Source of the DNA: an uncultured Anaerolineales bacterium
GTDB lineage: Bacteria; Chloroflexota; Anaerolineae; Anaerolineales; Villigracilaceae
Assembly (NCBI GenBank): GCA_903884265.1
Contig: CAISEG010000053.1
Location: 1-33,081 of the forward strand
Reading direction: 5' to 3'
Length of the DNA stretch: 33,081 nt
Within the stretch, counting starts at the first letter, position 1, and each line of letters begins with the position of its first letter. The notes under the pieces were generated by a model that had not been told where the DNA came from, searched no databases, and saw only the letters and a list, made by a program, of their open reading frames with translations. Of the stretch, positions 1 through 7,834 are shown piece after piece. Position numbers and translations under genes: made by a program.

Positions 1-123
1 CGAAACTGACGTGGCGCTGATAGGGGGGGTGAAAGGCAGGAAAGGCGCAAGCTCTGCCGGGAGGACGCAATCCGTCAGCAGGAAGCAACCTGCAATAAAG
101 GTCAAAAACAATCGTACTTTCAT
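1..123 (-). CDS. N-terminus of a secreted or lipoprotein-like protein (partial, runs off left edge)
   Basis: Reading the minus strand from an ATG at 121-123 gives 41 codons open to the window edge. The start is Met-Lys-Val-Arg, followed by a hydrophobic stretch with Cys at positions 13 and 19 and then a Pro/Ala-rich region. This is what a signal peptide followed by a low-complexity linker looks like. IAGC at residues 10-13 resembles a lipobox, although a 12-residue signal would be unusually short. The ribosome-binding site is weak (AGG about 8 nt upstream). The ORF track missed it because it is too short and truncated. Nothing can be said about function. It lies on the same strand as tal-pgi but 690 bp beyond it, so it probably has its own promoter. 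Confidence 0.5.
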   Translation of the reverse strand, partial: MKVRLFLTFIAGCFLLTDCVLPAELAPFLPFTPPISATSVS

Positions 124-179
124 TGGAAACCTACTGCGTCATGCATAAATACTTGAACTTTCCTAGAACGATGGACTCG

Positions 180-209
180 CCCATAACCGAAATTTGGTTC
201 GGTTATGGG
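180..209. repeat. Perfect 12-bp inverted repeat with a 6-nt loop
   Basis: CCCATAACCGAA and TTCGGTTATGGG flank a 6-nt loop (atttgg). No T-run follows on either strand, so it is not a standard intrinsic terminator. It sits about 57 bp upstream of the minus-strand partial gene and about 60 bp before the putative start of the plus-strand RNA candidate. It could be an operator for either transcript or a structured 5' leader. Confidence 0.6.
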
Positions 210-270
210 TGCAGTACTCTGAAGAATTATCATACCTGAATGCCAGACAATAACCCTATACAATTTTGAA

Positions 271-772
271 AGGGAGGTAATCAAGAGTTTCAGATAAAAG
301 AATGCGGGTGACCTTCTTAGGGTGATTCCTGCGTGGGCAAAAATGGCAAACCCAGCCGCTCCTGGAGCAGGTTTTCAGCCAGGAAATAACCACTCTAATG
401 AAGATAAGTTGCCATGTCAACCCCACCGTAGCGATAGTGCCAGGGCTTTTAGGTCAGACCAGTCCATGGCTCAGCCTCTGGCAAGTCCGTCAACGTAAAC
501 CCACATTCATAAGCATGGGGTGTCAGCTAAACCCCCTCACTGGTCTGCGAAGAAAGCGGGAAAACTACATCAACGAGTCGCCGGTTAATCTGGGAAGCTC
601 CGGCAAACCAAAGTCCACGACCGTACCCAATTGGTGTCCACTGTGACCGGGTGGAGCCCTGACCTAGGAGCCATAAGCGGGGTCCTCACCCTGCCAAATG
701 TTGTAAGTGTAAGCCTGTTCGAAATAGCTCCGATATGCGGAAAGACCTATCGGCGAGAGACCGCCGTCTTTC
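271..772 (+). ncRNA. Candidate structured non-coding RNA, unclassified
   Basis: This stretch lacks a convincing gene, but pairing by eye gives an ordered series of helices. These are 304-308/328-332, 333-337/422-426 enclosing 343-349/409-415 (ATGGCAA/TTGCCAT) and 361-365/379-383, then 455-463/539-547 (CAGACCAGT/ACTGGTCTG) enclosing 517-521/531-535. Further helices are 580-584/600-604, 607-611/631-635, 649-653/687-691 with 661-664/681-684, and a last hairpin 740-746/766-772 enclosing 752-755/762-765. The first helix includes a G-U pair on the plus strand that would be A-C on the minus strand, slightly favouring plus. A possible -10 (TACAAT, 259-264) lies just upstream. It does not match RNase P, tmRNA, SRP RNA or the common riboswitches that I know. 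Hand-found helices occur by chance, and no covariation was tested. The 82-residue plus ORF inside it looks spurious. Confidence 0.4.
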
Positions 773-815
773 ATTAACGCGATCACCATTCCCAACGCAC
801 GAGGAGCAAATCGGG

Positions 816-3575
816 TTACGAGCCATCATTTAAAGCATCAACCAGTAGATTTATATTCTTCGGTGATGGCAAATTCAAGCGCAAGATTCGTCTTCCCCTT
901 ACAGACAGGGCTTCGTAATCGCCAAGAGCCTGCGCCCGTTCTAAAGTTCCAAAACTCATGCTCTGCTCCGGTATCTCCAGATCTTCAGTAGGGTCGGCGG
1001 TGATTTGCAGGAAAAGACCCGAATCAGGCCCACCTTTGTGAAGTTGTCCGGTGGAATGCAGGAAGCGGGGTCCAAATCCCAAAGTTGTGGCACACCCGGT
1101 CTTCGCCCGAATTTGAAGGCGCAGGTCCGCCAGAGCTGCCGCCATTTCAGGGTTGCGGGGCAGGTAGGCATTGATCGCAATGTAATCGCCTTCATGGGCA
1201 GCGGCCAGGAAAACTTGCAGAAGCTCCTCCAAGCTATTTCCGGTGAGAGGCATGGTAGAGAACACCCTCATCCCACCCTTTTCCCAGCTGGGCTGGCCTT
1301 CGTCAAAGTGCTTAGATTCGCTATATGCAGATATTTTGGTTTTAGTGCGATCTTTCGAATCCTGTACATCTGGCTGGTCGAAGGCATTGACGCCCAGCAC
1401 TACACAGGCGATAGCGGTTGCCACTTCCCAGCGGAAGAACTCAGCCCCCAAATCATAAGCATCAGTGAGATTGAATACCAATATCGGATGACCAAACTCC
1501 TGAAGACCTTTCATGGCTGCATCCAGCTTTCCCTCCCGGCGCAAATAGACAAAAAGCCTGTCGGAGCAGTAACTTTCAGGGGCAGTTAGCTGTTCACCAG
1601 CCACCGGAAGAATCCCCTTGCCCAGCTTCCCACTCGATTCAGCCACCAACTGCTCCAACCAAGCGTCAAAGGGTAAAACCGATTCATCAGCTAGGATGGT
1701 TAGTTTATCGCGACCATCCAAGGCAGCTTGGCCGAGGATCGCACCCAGCACAAGGCCCGGATTGCGCGTCCCACTTACATCGGGAGCACACTGGCGCATC
1801 ATCCAATCGGCGCGGTCGAGAAGGAGGCCCAAGTCGATTCCCATCAGTGCAGCCGGGACCAAACCGAAGTGGGTCAAAGCAGAATAACGCCCGCCTACAG
1901 TGGTGTCCGCATGGAAGATTTTACGGAAACCGCGGGCGTTTGCAAGTGCATCCAAGATGGTGCCCTGATCGGTAATGGCGATAAAATGACTGCCAGTATG
2001 ACCGCTGCGTTCCCAGAAATAGTTGAACATGGCATTGATCTCCGCCGTTTCACCTGACTTGGATGAGACAACATAAAGAGTCTTTTCGGGTGGGAATGTC
2101 TTGCCTGCAGCAAGTACCTGGGCGGGATCGGTGGAATCAAGTACGGAGAAAACAACTTTCCCAATTAAAACTGGAGAGAAGACCAGATCAAGCACTTCTG
2201 GAGCAAGGGAAGAGCCACCCATACCAAGTAGTAGGATGTGATCCAACCCATCGGCGCGGACCTGGGAAACAAAGTTGTCCATCTCCTTCAAGCCGGCCCG
2301 TGAACTGTGCGGAAGGTCCAGCCAGCCGAGGCGTTTTTTAACTTCATCCTGACCAGCCTTATCGGCAGCCCAAAGAGTCGGGTCGTGGGACCAGAGACGG
2401 GCTGGAGCGGCGTCTGTAATAAGGCTCGAGACGCGACGTTTAACGGAGGCAGCTAAAGGTCCGAGTGCGTCTACAGCGGCGATACGCCGCTCGTCTATCG
2501 TTTTGAGCATGACAGCGAACGCATCCGCAAACGTCTTCACACCCTCAACTTCCAGTTCCTCAGTCACTTTTTCCATCGAAATACCCAAAGCTTCAATCTC
2601 CTTTAGTACTTTGCGGGCCTCATCGAGATAGTCCAAAATAGTAACCTTGGGGACACCATGATCACGGAAGGCTTCGAGGGTTTGCGGTGGAACGGTATCT
2701 ACAGTACCTGGTCCAATGAGACTATTTACATAAAGTGTATCGGGATAGGCCGGGTTCTTGGTGCTGGTCGAAGCCCAGAGCGGGCGTTGCAGATTACAGC
2801 CAGCCGCCTGGTAGCGGGCAAAGCGCTTTCCGCCAAAAACATTTCGGAACTCTTCGTAAGCCAGTTTAGTATATGCGATGGCGGTTTTACCACACAAGGG
2901 AGAGCCCTCTGGCAAGAGGTCGTCCACCTTTGTATCCATGCGGGATACAAAGAAAGATGCAACAGAGGCAATATGGTGAACTGGCAACCCGGCCTCAAGG
3001 CGCATGTCAAGACCGGCCAGATAAGCGTCTATGACAGCCCGATAGCGCTCGATGGAAAAGATGAGGGTAATATTGATGTTTATCCCTGCCGCAATGGCAT
3101 CCCGAATGGCGGGTAGACATTCCTTGGTGCCTGGAATTTTGACCATAAGATTCGGACGGGCAACCCAACCCCAGAGTTGTTTCGCCTGGGCAAGAGTGCC
3201 CTCTGTGTTATAAGCCAGGGATGGATTCACTTCAAGGGAGACGTAACCATCCGTCCCGTCTGTCTCACGATAAAGTGGAGCGAATAGATCGCAGGCGTCG
3301 CGAATATCTTCGATGGCAAGCTGCCAGAAGATCTGATCAGCCTCCCAGCCGGACCATGCCAAAGGAATTAAGGCTGAATCATAATCGTTTGTCTTGGCTA
3401 TCGCGTTATTAAAGATGGATGGATTGGATGTAACCCCACGGATATCACCGCGTTCAATCATGGCAGCCATTTCACCGTTTTTTCCATCCGGAGATCTTAC
3501 AAGCAGTCGGCGCTGAATATTGTCATACCAGATAGATTGTCCAAGTGTATGGAGTTGCTGAATAGTTGAAGTCAT
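816..3575 (-). CDS. tal-pgi: Bifunctional transaldolase / glucose-6-phosphate isomerase
   Basis: A fused cytoplasmic enzyme of about 919 residues. The N-terminal ~370 residues are transaldolase, which moves a dihydroxyacetone unit between sedoheptulose-7-P and glyceraldehyde-3-P. It has the family start (LHTLGQSIWYDN), TSNPSIF and the Schiff-base lysine in VKIPGT near residue 146. The C-terminal half is glucose-6-phosphate isomerase, with GMGGSSLAPEV, the sugar-phosphate loop SSKSGETAE and the late LHKGGPDSG motif. I start at the second Met (MTSTIQ) because it matches the family start and has GAGG upstream; the ORF-track start adds 11 unconserved residues. The fusion is known in several bacterial groups. 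rpiB lies 68 bp upstream on the same strand, so the two probably form a pentose-phosphate/glycolysis operon. Both halves keep their key motifs. Confidence 0.95.
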   Translation of the reverse strand: MTSTIQQLHTLGQSIWYDNIQRRLLVRSPDGKNGEMAAMIERGDIRGVTSNPSIFNNAIAKTNDYDSALIPLAWSGWEADQIFWQLAIEDIRDACDLFAPLYRETDGTDGYVSLEVNPSLAYNTEGTLAQAKQLWGWVARPNLMVKIPGTKECLPAIRDAIAAGININITLIFSIERYRAVIDAYLAGLDMRLEAGLPVHHIASVASFFVSRMDTKVDDLLPEGSPLCGKTAIAYTKLAYEEFRNVFGGKRFARYQAAGCNLQRPLWASTSTKNPAYPDTLYVNSLIGPGTVDTVPPQTLEAFRDHGVPKVTILDYLDEARKVLKEIEALGISMEKVTEELEVEGVKTFADAFAVMLKTIDERRIAAVDALGPLAASVKRRVSSLITDAAPARLWSHDPTLWAADKAGQDEVKKRLGWLDLPHSSRAGLKEMDNFVSQVRADGLDHILLLGMGGSSLAPEVLDLVFSPVLIGKVVFSVLDSTDPAQVLAAGKTFPPEKTLYVVSSKSGETAEINAMFNYFWERSGHTGSHFIAITDQGTILDALANARGFRKIFHADTTVGGRYSALTHFGLVPAALMGIDLGLLLDRADWMMRQCAPDVSGTRNPGLVLGAILGQAALDGRDKLTILADESVLPFDAWLEQLVAESSGKLGKGILPVAGEQLTAPESYCSDRLFVYLRREGKLDAAMKGLQEFGHPILVFNLTDAYDLGAEFFRWEVATAIACVVLGVNAFDQPDVQDSKDRTKTKISAYSESKHFDEGQPSWEKGGMRVFSTMPLTGNSLEELLQVFLAAAHEGDYIAINAYLPRNPEMAAALADLRLQIRAKTGCATTLGFGPRFLHSTGQLHKGGPDSGLFLQITADPTEDLEIPEQSMSFGTLERAQALGDYEALSVRGRRILRLNLPSPKNINLLVDALNDGS

Positions 3576-3643
3576 AGGGGGATCCTCGGTAAGAATTCGG
3601 TCGGGCATCAGCTCGACCCACGATTTTAACGATATTAGTTTTT

Positions 3644-4099
3644 TTAGCGCGCTTCCAAGTTCCTGATCTTGGCGACCCGGCGGGCATGGCGTTCCTGCCC
3701 TGGATCATTCCCCTCAAAACGGGCCGCCAGGAAGGAGGTGACGATCTCTTTCGCAAGTTCAGGACCAACAACGCGTGTCCCAATACACAAAACACTCATA
3801 TCATCGTGCTCGACACCCTGGTGGGCAGAATAAGTATCATGACAGACACAAGCAAATATCCCTTTCATTTTATTGGCTGCAATACATGCCCCCACTCCGG
3901 ATCCGCACAGTAAAATCCCGCGCTCAGCCTGTCCCGATTGGATCAGGAGTCCTAGCTTTTCGGCGTAATCGGGGTAGTCCACAGGCTCGGTGCTGTCGGT
4001 CCCCAAATCAAAAACCTCGTACCCGGCAGAACGGCTCGTTTCTGTTATTGTCGATTTCAGCAGAAAGCCAGCGTGATCACAGGCTATTGCAATTTTCAT
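3644..4099 (-). CDS. rpiB: Ribose-5-phosphate isomerase B
   Basis: A cytoplasmic enzyme interconverting ribose-5-P and ribulose-5-P in the non-oxidative pentose-phosphate pathway. The 151-residue product has normal length for the RpiB/LacAB family. ACDHAG near the start and LLCGSGVG with the catalytic Cys at about residue 65 are present, as are CHDTYSAHQG and the DDMSVLCIG stretch. The third residue of the ORF-track protein is taken as the start, because GGAGG then lies 7 nt upstream, whereas the first ATG sits only one base after it. It is the first gene of the probable rpiB-tal-pgi operon. LacAB-type isomerases share the fold, but the pairing with transaldolase argues for RpiB. Confidence 0.93.
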   Translation of the reverse strand: MKIAIACDHAGFLLKSTITETSRSAGYEVFDLGTDSTEPVDYPDYAEKLGLLIQSGQAERGILLCGSGVGACIAANKMKGIFACVCHDTYSAHQGVEHDDMSVLCIGTRVVGPELAKEIVTSFLAARFEGNDPGQERHARRVAKIRNLEAR

Positions 4100-4160
4100 A
4101 GTCATACCTCCGTTAGGATTACCGCATTGATTTTACCATGCAGATTGAAGTGAGTATCAG

Positions 4161-4189
4161 TTGTCATTCCGGGTTAAGTGTGCCATAAT
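4161..4189 (+). promoter_or_regulatory. Promoter for the zinc-ribbon protein gene
   Basis: TTGTCA (4161-4166) and CATAAT (4184-4189) are separated by exactly 17 nt, and a good ribosome-binding site and ATG follow about 30 nt later. A second TTGACA overlaps the -10 box but has no good partner. Confidence 0.6.
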
Positions 4190-4231
4190 TGACAAAACAA
4201 TCAAATAAGATTAATCGTTCCAGGAGATACC

Positions 4232-5296
4232 ATGGCTACTCCCGTGCCCGTCCAACAAATCGCTGAAGATATCAGACGCCTGCAATCGAAAGTGAGTGAC
4301 CTGCAAGGAAGTGTGCGCCTGGCAAAGGCACGTGATGCGGTGGAGGACCTGCAAACCACCGTCAATAGTACCGCTCAGCGGATCGCAACCTTGCGAACGC
4401 TCGGTTACGTCTTTGAGAAAGATCTGGAAAACCAAGCGCAGGCTTTTGTAGAATCCTGGGCGCTCCTGTACCCGAACCTGCAATCACAGATCAATTCACA
4501 GTCCACCACTCTGATGAATTCACTGCGTCCGATCGAAATGCAAATGCCACAATTGAACGTAATGGCTGGCAACCCGGCAGCGGCACGCGGGCTGCTTGGT
4601 TCGATACAGTCCGCGGTGGTCATGCTGGAGGATAAAGTCTTGGCTACCGAAAAGACGATCGAGGGGATGTACGACCAGTTCAACAACCAGGTCTACCAGT
4701 TGACGAAACATTTGAACGAAATCGAATACCTGGCCACCCAACTGGCGGAAGCGACTTTCCAACTTCTACCAACCGAGAGTGGTATCGCAGCGATCAAGGC
4801 AGTATGGTGCAAGACAGGGAAGGAGCAGAAAGGCGATCCAGAAGGCGTCCTGTTCCTCACCGACCAGCGCATCCTCTTCGAGCAAAAAGAAGAAATAGTA
4901 ACCAAGAAGGTGCTGTTCGTGGCGACCGAAAAACAGAAAGTTCAGCAACTTCAGATTGAATGTTCAGTCATATTGGTAGATAAGATGGAGACAAGCAAAC
5001 AAGGAATGATGAAGAACGAGGACCATATCGAGATCCGTTTTGCCAGCGGTGCACCGGTGGAAATGGTCCACTTCCACATCTGGCAGGATAACGCCACTTG
5101 GCTGCAACTCATCAACCGTGCCAAAAGCAGAGGTTTCGACAATGGCCGCGCCGTGGCAATCGATCAGACCGCAGTGGAAAAAGCCAAAGCCGCACCTGTT
5201 CAATGCCCGAATTGCGGCGGGACCATCACTGAAGTAGTGATGCGCGGGATGGACAGGATTAAGTGTGAGTATTGCGGATTTGTCATCCGGCTTTAA
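4232..5296 (+). CDS. Coiled-coil protein with GRAM/PH-like middle and C-terminal zinc ribbon
   Basis: A 354-residue soluble protein that I cannot assign to a named family. Residues 1-190 are rich in Gln, Glu and Leu and look like long helices or coiled coil. Residues about 195-295 contain a stretch (GVLFLTDQRILFEQKEE, then IEIRF, WLQLINRA) resembling GRAM/PH-like domains that begin with a 'turns on as a tail for a ligand' beta sheet. The C-terminus holds CPNCGG and CEYCG, a one-knuckle-pair zinc ribbon. There is no signal peptide or membrane segment. AGGAGATACC precedes the ATG, and it has its own promoter, so it is probably transcribed alone. A role in binding membranes, proteins or nucleic acid is conceivable, but no function is assigned. 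Confidence 0.85.
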   Translation: MATPVPVQQIAEDIRRLQSKVSDLQGSVRLAKARDAVEDLQTTVNSTAQRIATLRTLGYVFEKDLENQAQAFVESWALLYPNLQSQINSQSTTLMNSLRPIEMQMPQLNVMAGNPAAARGLLGSIQSAVVMLEDKVLATEKTIEGMYDQFNNQVYQLTKHLNEIEYLATQLAEATFQLLPTESGIAAIKAVWCKTGKEQKGDPEGVLFLTDQRILFEQKEEIVTKKVLFVATEKQKVQQLQIECSVILVDKMETSKQGMMKNEDHIEIRFASGAPVEMVHFHIWQDNATWLQLINRAKSRGFDNGRAVAIDQTAVEKAKAAPVQCPNCGGTITEVVMRGMDRIKCEYCGFVIRL

Positions 5297-5311
5297 AAAC
5301 AAGGAATCAAC

Positions 5312-5345
5312 AAAAAGCAGCAGGTGAAAACCTGCCACTTTATTT
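5312..5345. terminator. Bidirectional terminator between convergent genes
   Basis: GCAGGT-GAAA-ACCTGC (5320-5335) is a perfect stem with a GNRA-type loop. The minus strand continues with TGCTTTTTG, a good terminator for the DUF429 gene. The plus side has a weaker T-rich tail and may serve the zinc-ribbon gene. Confidence 0.65.
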
Positions 5346-5361
5346 ATTCAAATAGGACCAA

Positions 5362-6126
5362 TTATAAATAAGTATCTTTTAATCCAGAAACCGGCAAAGT
5401 AATTTGCCCCTCCTGCTGATTACCAATCCAGACCACATCACTTGGTTGACTGACTGCCAGGTAAGCGGTGAAAGCCGCCACCAAAGCATCCAATTCTTCG
5501 GGAGTATAGATGAACTCCAATGGTAAAACACCATTCAACAACCGGTGGCGGGTTATTTCTTCAAAGAACTCCATCGGATCTTTGATGCCCATATCCTGCT
5601 CGTAGAGCAGCAACTGCCTCTGCAAACGCCCTTCGAGGGTCGGCTTTGGCAAGGGGATTTGCCCAAGGAGAGCGCAATAGGCTGCATGCGGATGCGTTTC
5701 GAGCCATTGGTGGGTTGCGTTCTCAGATGGATAAGGTTTATACCCGGTCCCATCCAACTTCCGATAGAAATCAAAACCCGTCTGCATCCAAGCCGCGCAG
5801 GTCTCCGACCGGGAGGATGTCGGCGAAACAGAGATACCGCGGCCACGTAATTCGTGCTCTGCCAAGCGCATATCAGCTCCGCGCAAATGTCCAGGGGTCA
5901 GGTTTTGTTTTTCCAGATTTTTTCGAACCAGTCCTTTGTTCGGGCAGTGCGGGGCATTGACAGCCACCACCGTAGCCTGCTGACCCCCCAGGAATGCGAG
6001 CACTTCTTCTTCCTCTCCCGCAGCCAATACCACTAATTGGCAATTCTCATCGATGGCGGCGTACGTAAATGGGTGGCGTCCACCGGAAGGATCAATCCCA
6101 ATGAAAGTTGTTTTTGAGATTAGCAT
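5362..6126 (-). CDS. DUF429 family protein (predicted RNase H-like nuclease)
   Basis: A 254-residue protein with the layout of DUF429: an N-terminal GIDPSGGRHPF strand-loop, a middle VVAVNAPHCPNKG (the family usually has a similar IDAPL-type segment), ETHPHAAYCALLG, and a C-terminal DALVAAFTAYL helix. These acidic and surrounding residues fit the proposed RNase H-like fold. The biochemical function of the family is not established. The ribosome-binding site is weak. It is divergent from folB, with 71 bp between the starts, and no functional link is obvious. Confidence 0.82.
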   Translation of the reverse strand: MLISKTTFIGIDPSGGRHPFTYAAIDENCQLVVLAAGEEEEVLAFLGGQQATVVAVNAPHCPNKGLVRKNLEKQNLTPGHLRGADMRLAEHELRGRGISVSPTSSRSETCAAWMQTGFDFYRKLDGTGYKPYPSENATHQWLETHPHAAYCALLGQIPLPKPTLEGRLQRQLLLYEQDMGIKDPMEFFEEITRHRLLNGVLPLEFIYTPEELDALVAAFTAYLAVSQPSDVVWIGNQQEGQITLPVSGLKDTYL

Positions 6127-6197
6127 AGGAGCCTTACTGTCTGGATTATGGTAAACTGACTATCAATAGTTTAGACCAAAAAGGGTTTAAAAGCAAC

Positions 6198-6548
6198 ATG
6201 GATAAGATACTGATTAAAAACCTGCGCGTGCTAGGGATTCTTGGTGTGAATGAGGGGGAGCGGACGACTCTGCGCGATATTGTCATCAGCGTGACACTCT
6301 TCGCGGATACGCGCCGTGCAGGACAAACCGATAATCTCACAAATTGCGTGGATTATTCGCAGGTGATAAAAGAAATCCGGGCCCTGGTGGTGGAGGCGCG
6401 AAGGTTCACGGTGGAAGCACTGGCAGAGGATGTCGCCAATCTATGTCTTAGCAGGCCAGGGGTGCGTAAAGTGACAGTCAGAATTGAAAAGCCTGGTGCT
6501 GTAGCAAATGCAGAGTCAGTCGGAGTGGAAATCGAACGCGCCAATTAA
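6198..6548 (+). CDS. folB: Dihydroneopterin aldolase
   Basis: This enzyme cleaves 7,8-dihydroneopterin to 6-hydroxymethyl-dihydropterin and glycolaldehyde in folate synthesis. The 116-residue length is typical. Motifs seen are GVNEGER near residue 17, [20 protein letters not shown], and the C-terminal [19 protein letters not shown] with the conserved lysine. There is no good Shine-Dalgarno sequence close to the ATG (AAGGG lies too far up). It converges on folE, which makes the first pathway intermediate from GTP, and their stop codons overlap. Pterin epimerase activity is also common in this family and cannot be excluded. Confidence 0.93.
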   Translation: MDKILIKNLRVLGILGVNEGERTTLRDIVISVTLFADTRRAGQTDNLTNCVDYSQVIKEIRALVVEARRFTVEALAEDVANLCLSRPGVRKVTVRIEKPGAVANAESVGVEIERAN

Positions 6549-7180
6549 ATCTGCAACGGCGTAGCACCCCTGCTGATATTATCGAGGAACTCCTGCCGCG
6601 AGGCCAAGTTGGCACGGAAGGCCCCATGCATGGCAGAGGTAGTCAGACGGGCATTGTGTTTCTGTACGCCGCGCATGCTCATACACAGGTGGAGGGCTTC
6701 CACGACGACAGCTACTCCTTGCGGGTGGAGCAAGTCGCGGATGAAATCGGCGATTTGACGAGTCATACGCTCCTGGACTTGCAAGCGGTGTGCATACAGG
6801 TCAACAATGCGGGGGATTTTGGAAAGGCCAAGGACTTTCCCATCCGGGATGTATGCCACATGCACACGTCCCATGAACGGCAGCAAATGATGTTCGCAAA
6901 GACTGTAAAACTCGATATCGCGGACGATTACCATCTCATCGTATTTGATCTCGAATAAGGCATCATTGACCACCATGACCGGATCCATTTGGTAACCAGA
7001 CAGCAACTCGACATACATGCGGGCAATACGTTCGGGTGTGCGCCTTAAGCCATCGCGGTTGGGATCTTCGCCAACCGCAGTTAAGATCAGCTGCACGGCA
7101 GACTGAATTTTGCCAATATCGATTTTGTTCTTGGCAGCCAGTTCATCGTCAATGTTATCGTCAAAATCAACATATTCCAT
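6545..7180 (-). CDS. folE: GTP cyclohydrolase I (type IA)
   Basis: This enzyme converts GTP to 7,8-dihydroneopterin triphosphate, the entry to folate and other pterins. The 211-residue protein carries the zinc and active-site residues: Cys95 and His97-98 in [10 protein letters not shown], and Cys166 in [24 protein letters not shown] and the TSAMHGAF end are also family hallmarks. GAGTGA lies upstream of the ATG. The last codons overlap those of folB on the other strand. It lies 62 bp after hpf on the same strand and could be co-transcribed with it or read from its own promoter. Confidence 0.95.
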   Translation of the reverse strand: MEYVDFDDNIDDELAAKNKIDIGKIQSAVQLILTAVGEDPNRDGLRRTPERIARMYVELLSGYQMDPVMVVNDALFEIKYDEMVIVRDIEFYSLCEHHLLPFMGRVHVAYIPDGKVLGLSKIPRIVDLYAHRLQVQERMTRQIADFIRDLLHPQGVAVVVEALHLCMSMRGVQKHNARLTTSAMHGAFRANLASRQEFLDNISRGATPLQI

Positions 7181-7197
7181 GGGTCACTCACAAGAAA

Positions 7198-7223
7198 CTG
7201 GCCCGGAATGTCTTCCTGGCCAG
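7198..7223 (-). terminator. Weak terminator-like hairpin after hpf
   Basis: CTGGCC and GGCCAG form a 6-bp stem with a 14-nt loop. On the minus strand it is followed by TTTCTTG, a short, interrupted T-tract. It may only attenuate reading from hpf into folE. Confidence 0.35.
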
Positions 7224-7242
7224 AGTAAACGGTCCGCGAAAA

Positions 7243-7803
7243 TTAGCCAATTTTCGGCTCGATAAGCCCATAACTACCGTCGCGGCGATGGTAGAGCACA
7301 TTGATGGAATTCGTCTCTAAATTGAAGAAAATGAAGAAGTTATCGTGGCTGAGTAATCGCATCTGCTCCAGCGCCTCGGATTCGCTCATCGGGATCAGGT
7401 CAAAAGTCTTATGCCTGGCAATAACCTGAACCTCTTCTCTGCCTGCCTCTTCGGGAATTGGGACAACTTCTGCAGCAGAACGACCATCACCACGGCCATG
7501 GAAATGCTTGCCCTTATAGCGATCCAATGCTCGCTGCATTTTGTCAATGGCACAGTCAAAAGCAGCAGTGATATCGTCTCCGCGTTCCTCGATGCGCAAT
7601 AATGCCCGGCGTCCCCGCGCAGTAATCTGAGCGACATTCCGGTCTTTGGCGCTACGCGCCGATTTAATGAAAGTCAGGTCCACTCTGGCTTGCTCGATCT
7701 CATTCAGGTAGCGATCCAATTTGGAGGTTTTCTTGGTAACGTAGTCCTTCAAGCTGTCAGCTATTTCCAGGTTCCGTGAAAAAATATCTACTTTGACTGC
7801 CAT
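7243..7803 (-). CDS. hpf: Ribosome hibernation promoting factor, long form
   Basis: This protein binds the 30S decoding region and drives 100S dimer formation when growth slows. The 186-residue length and two-domain layout match long HPF. The N-terminal HPF/RaiA domain spans about 1-100 (NLEIADSLKDYVTKK; the DITAAFDCAIDKMQRAL helix). After a charged linker comes a C-terminal dimerisation domain (about 128-186) with FDLIPMSESEALEQMRLL and HDNFFIFFN. AGGAGG lies 6 nt before the ATG, a strong translation start. It follows comF by 31 bp and may be the tail of the pilus/comF transcript or have a promoter within it. Confidence 0.94.
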   Translation of the reverse strand: MAVKVDIFSRNLEIADSLKDYVTKKTSKLDRYLNEIEQARVDLTFIKSARSAKDRNVAQITARGRRALLRIEERGDDITAAFDCAIDKMQRALDRYKGKHFHGRGDGRSAAEVVPIPEEAGREEVQVIARHKTFDLIPMSESEALEQMRLLSHDNFFIFFNLETNSINVLYHRRDGSYGLIEPKIG

Positions 7804-7834
7804 AGGTTCCTCCTGTGAGATTTGGATATTGGTT

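Noticed and set aside
398-646. 82-residue plus-strand ORF in the 690-bp gap
   Set aside because: It has no ribosome-binding site and no recognisable domain, and it overlaps the predicted RNA helices.
271-772. RNase P RNA, tmRNA, SRP RNA, group I intron or cobalamin riboswitch
   Set aside because: None of the invariant core strings of these RNAs that I know (such as GGAAAGTCC or a TTCGA-type acceptor end) was found on either strand.
300-826. A minus-strand frame with protein-like stretches (for example SAYRSYFEQAYTYN) interrupted by several stop codons
   Set aside because: About five stops in some 165 codons is close to chance. I could not tie any piece to a family, so I do not call a pseudogene, but this is the main alternative to the RNA reading.
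1005-1589. 194-residue plus-strand ORF inside tal-pgi
   Set aside because: It is a shadow of a well-supported gene on the opposite strand. The same holds for the other track ORFs lying inside recognised genes.
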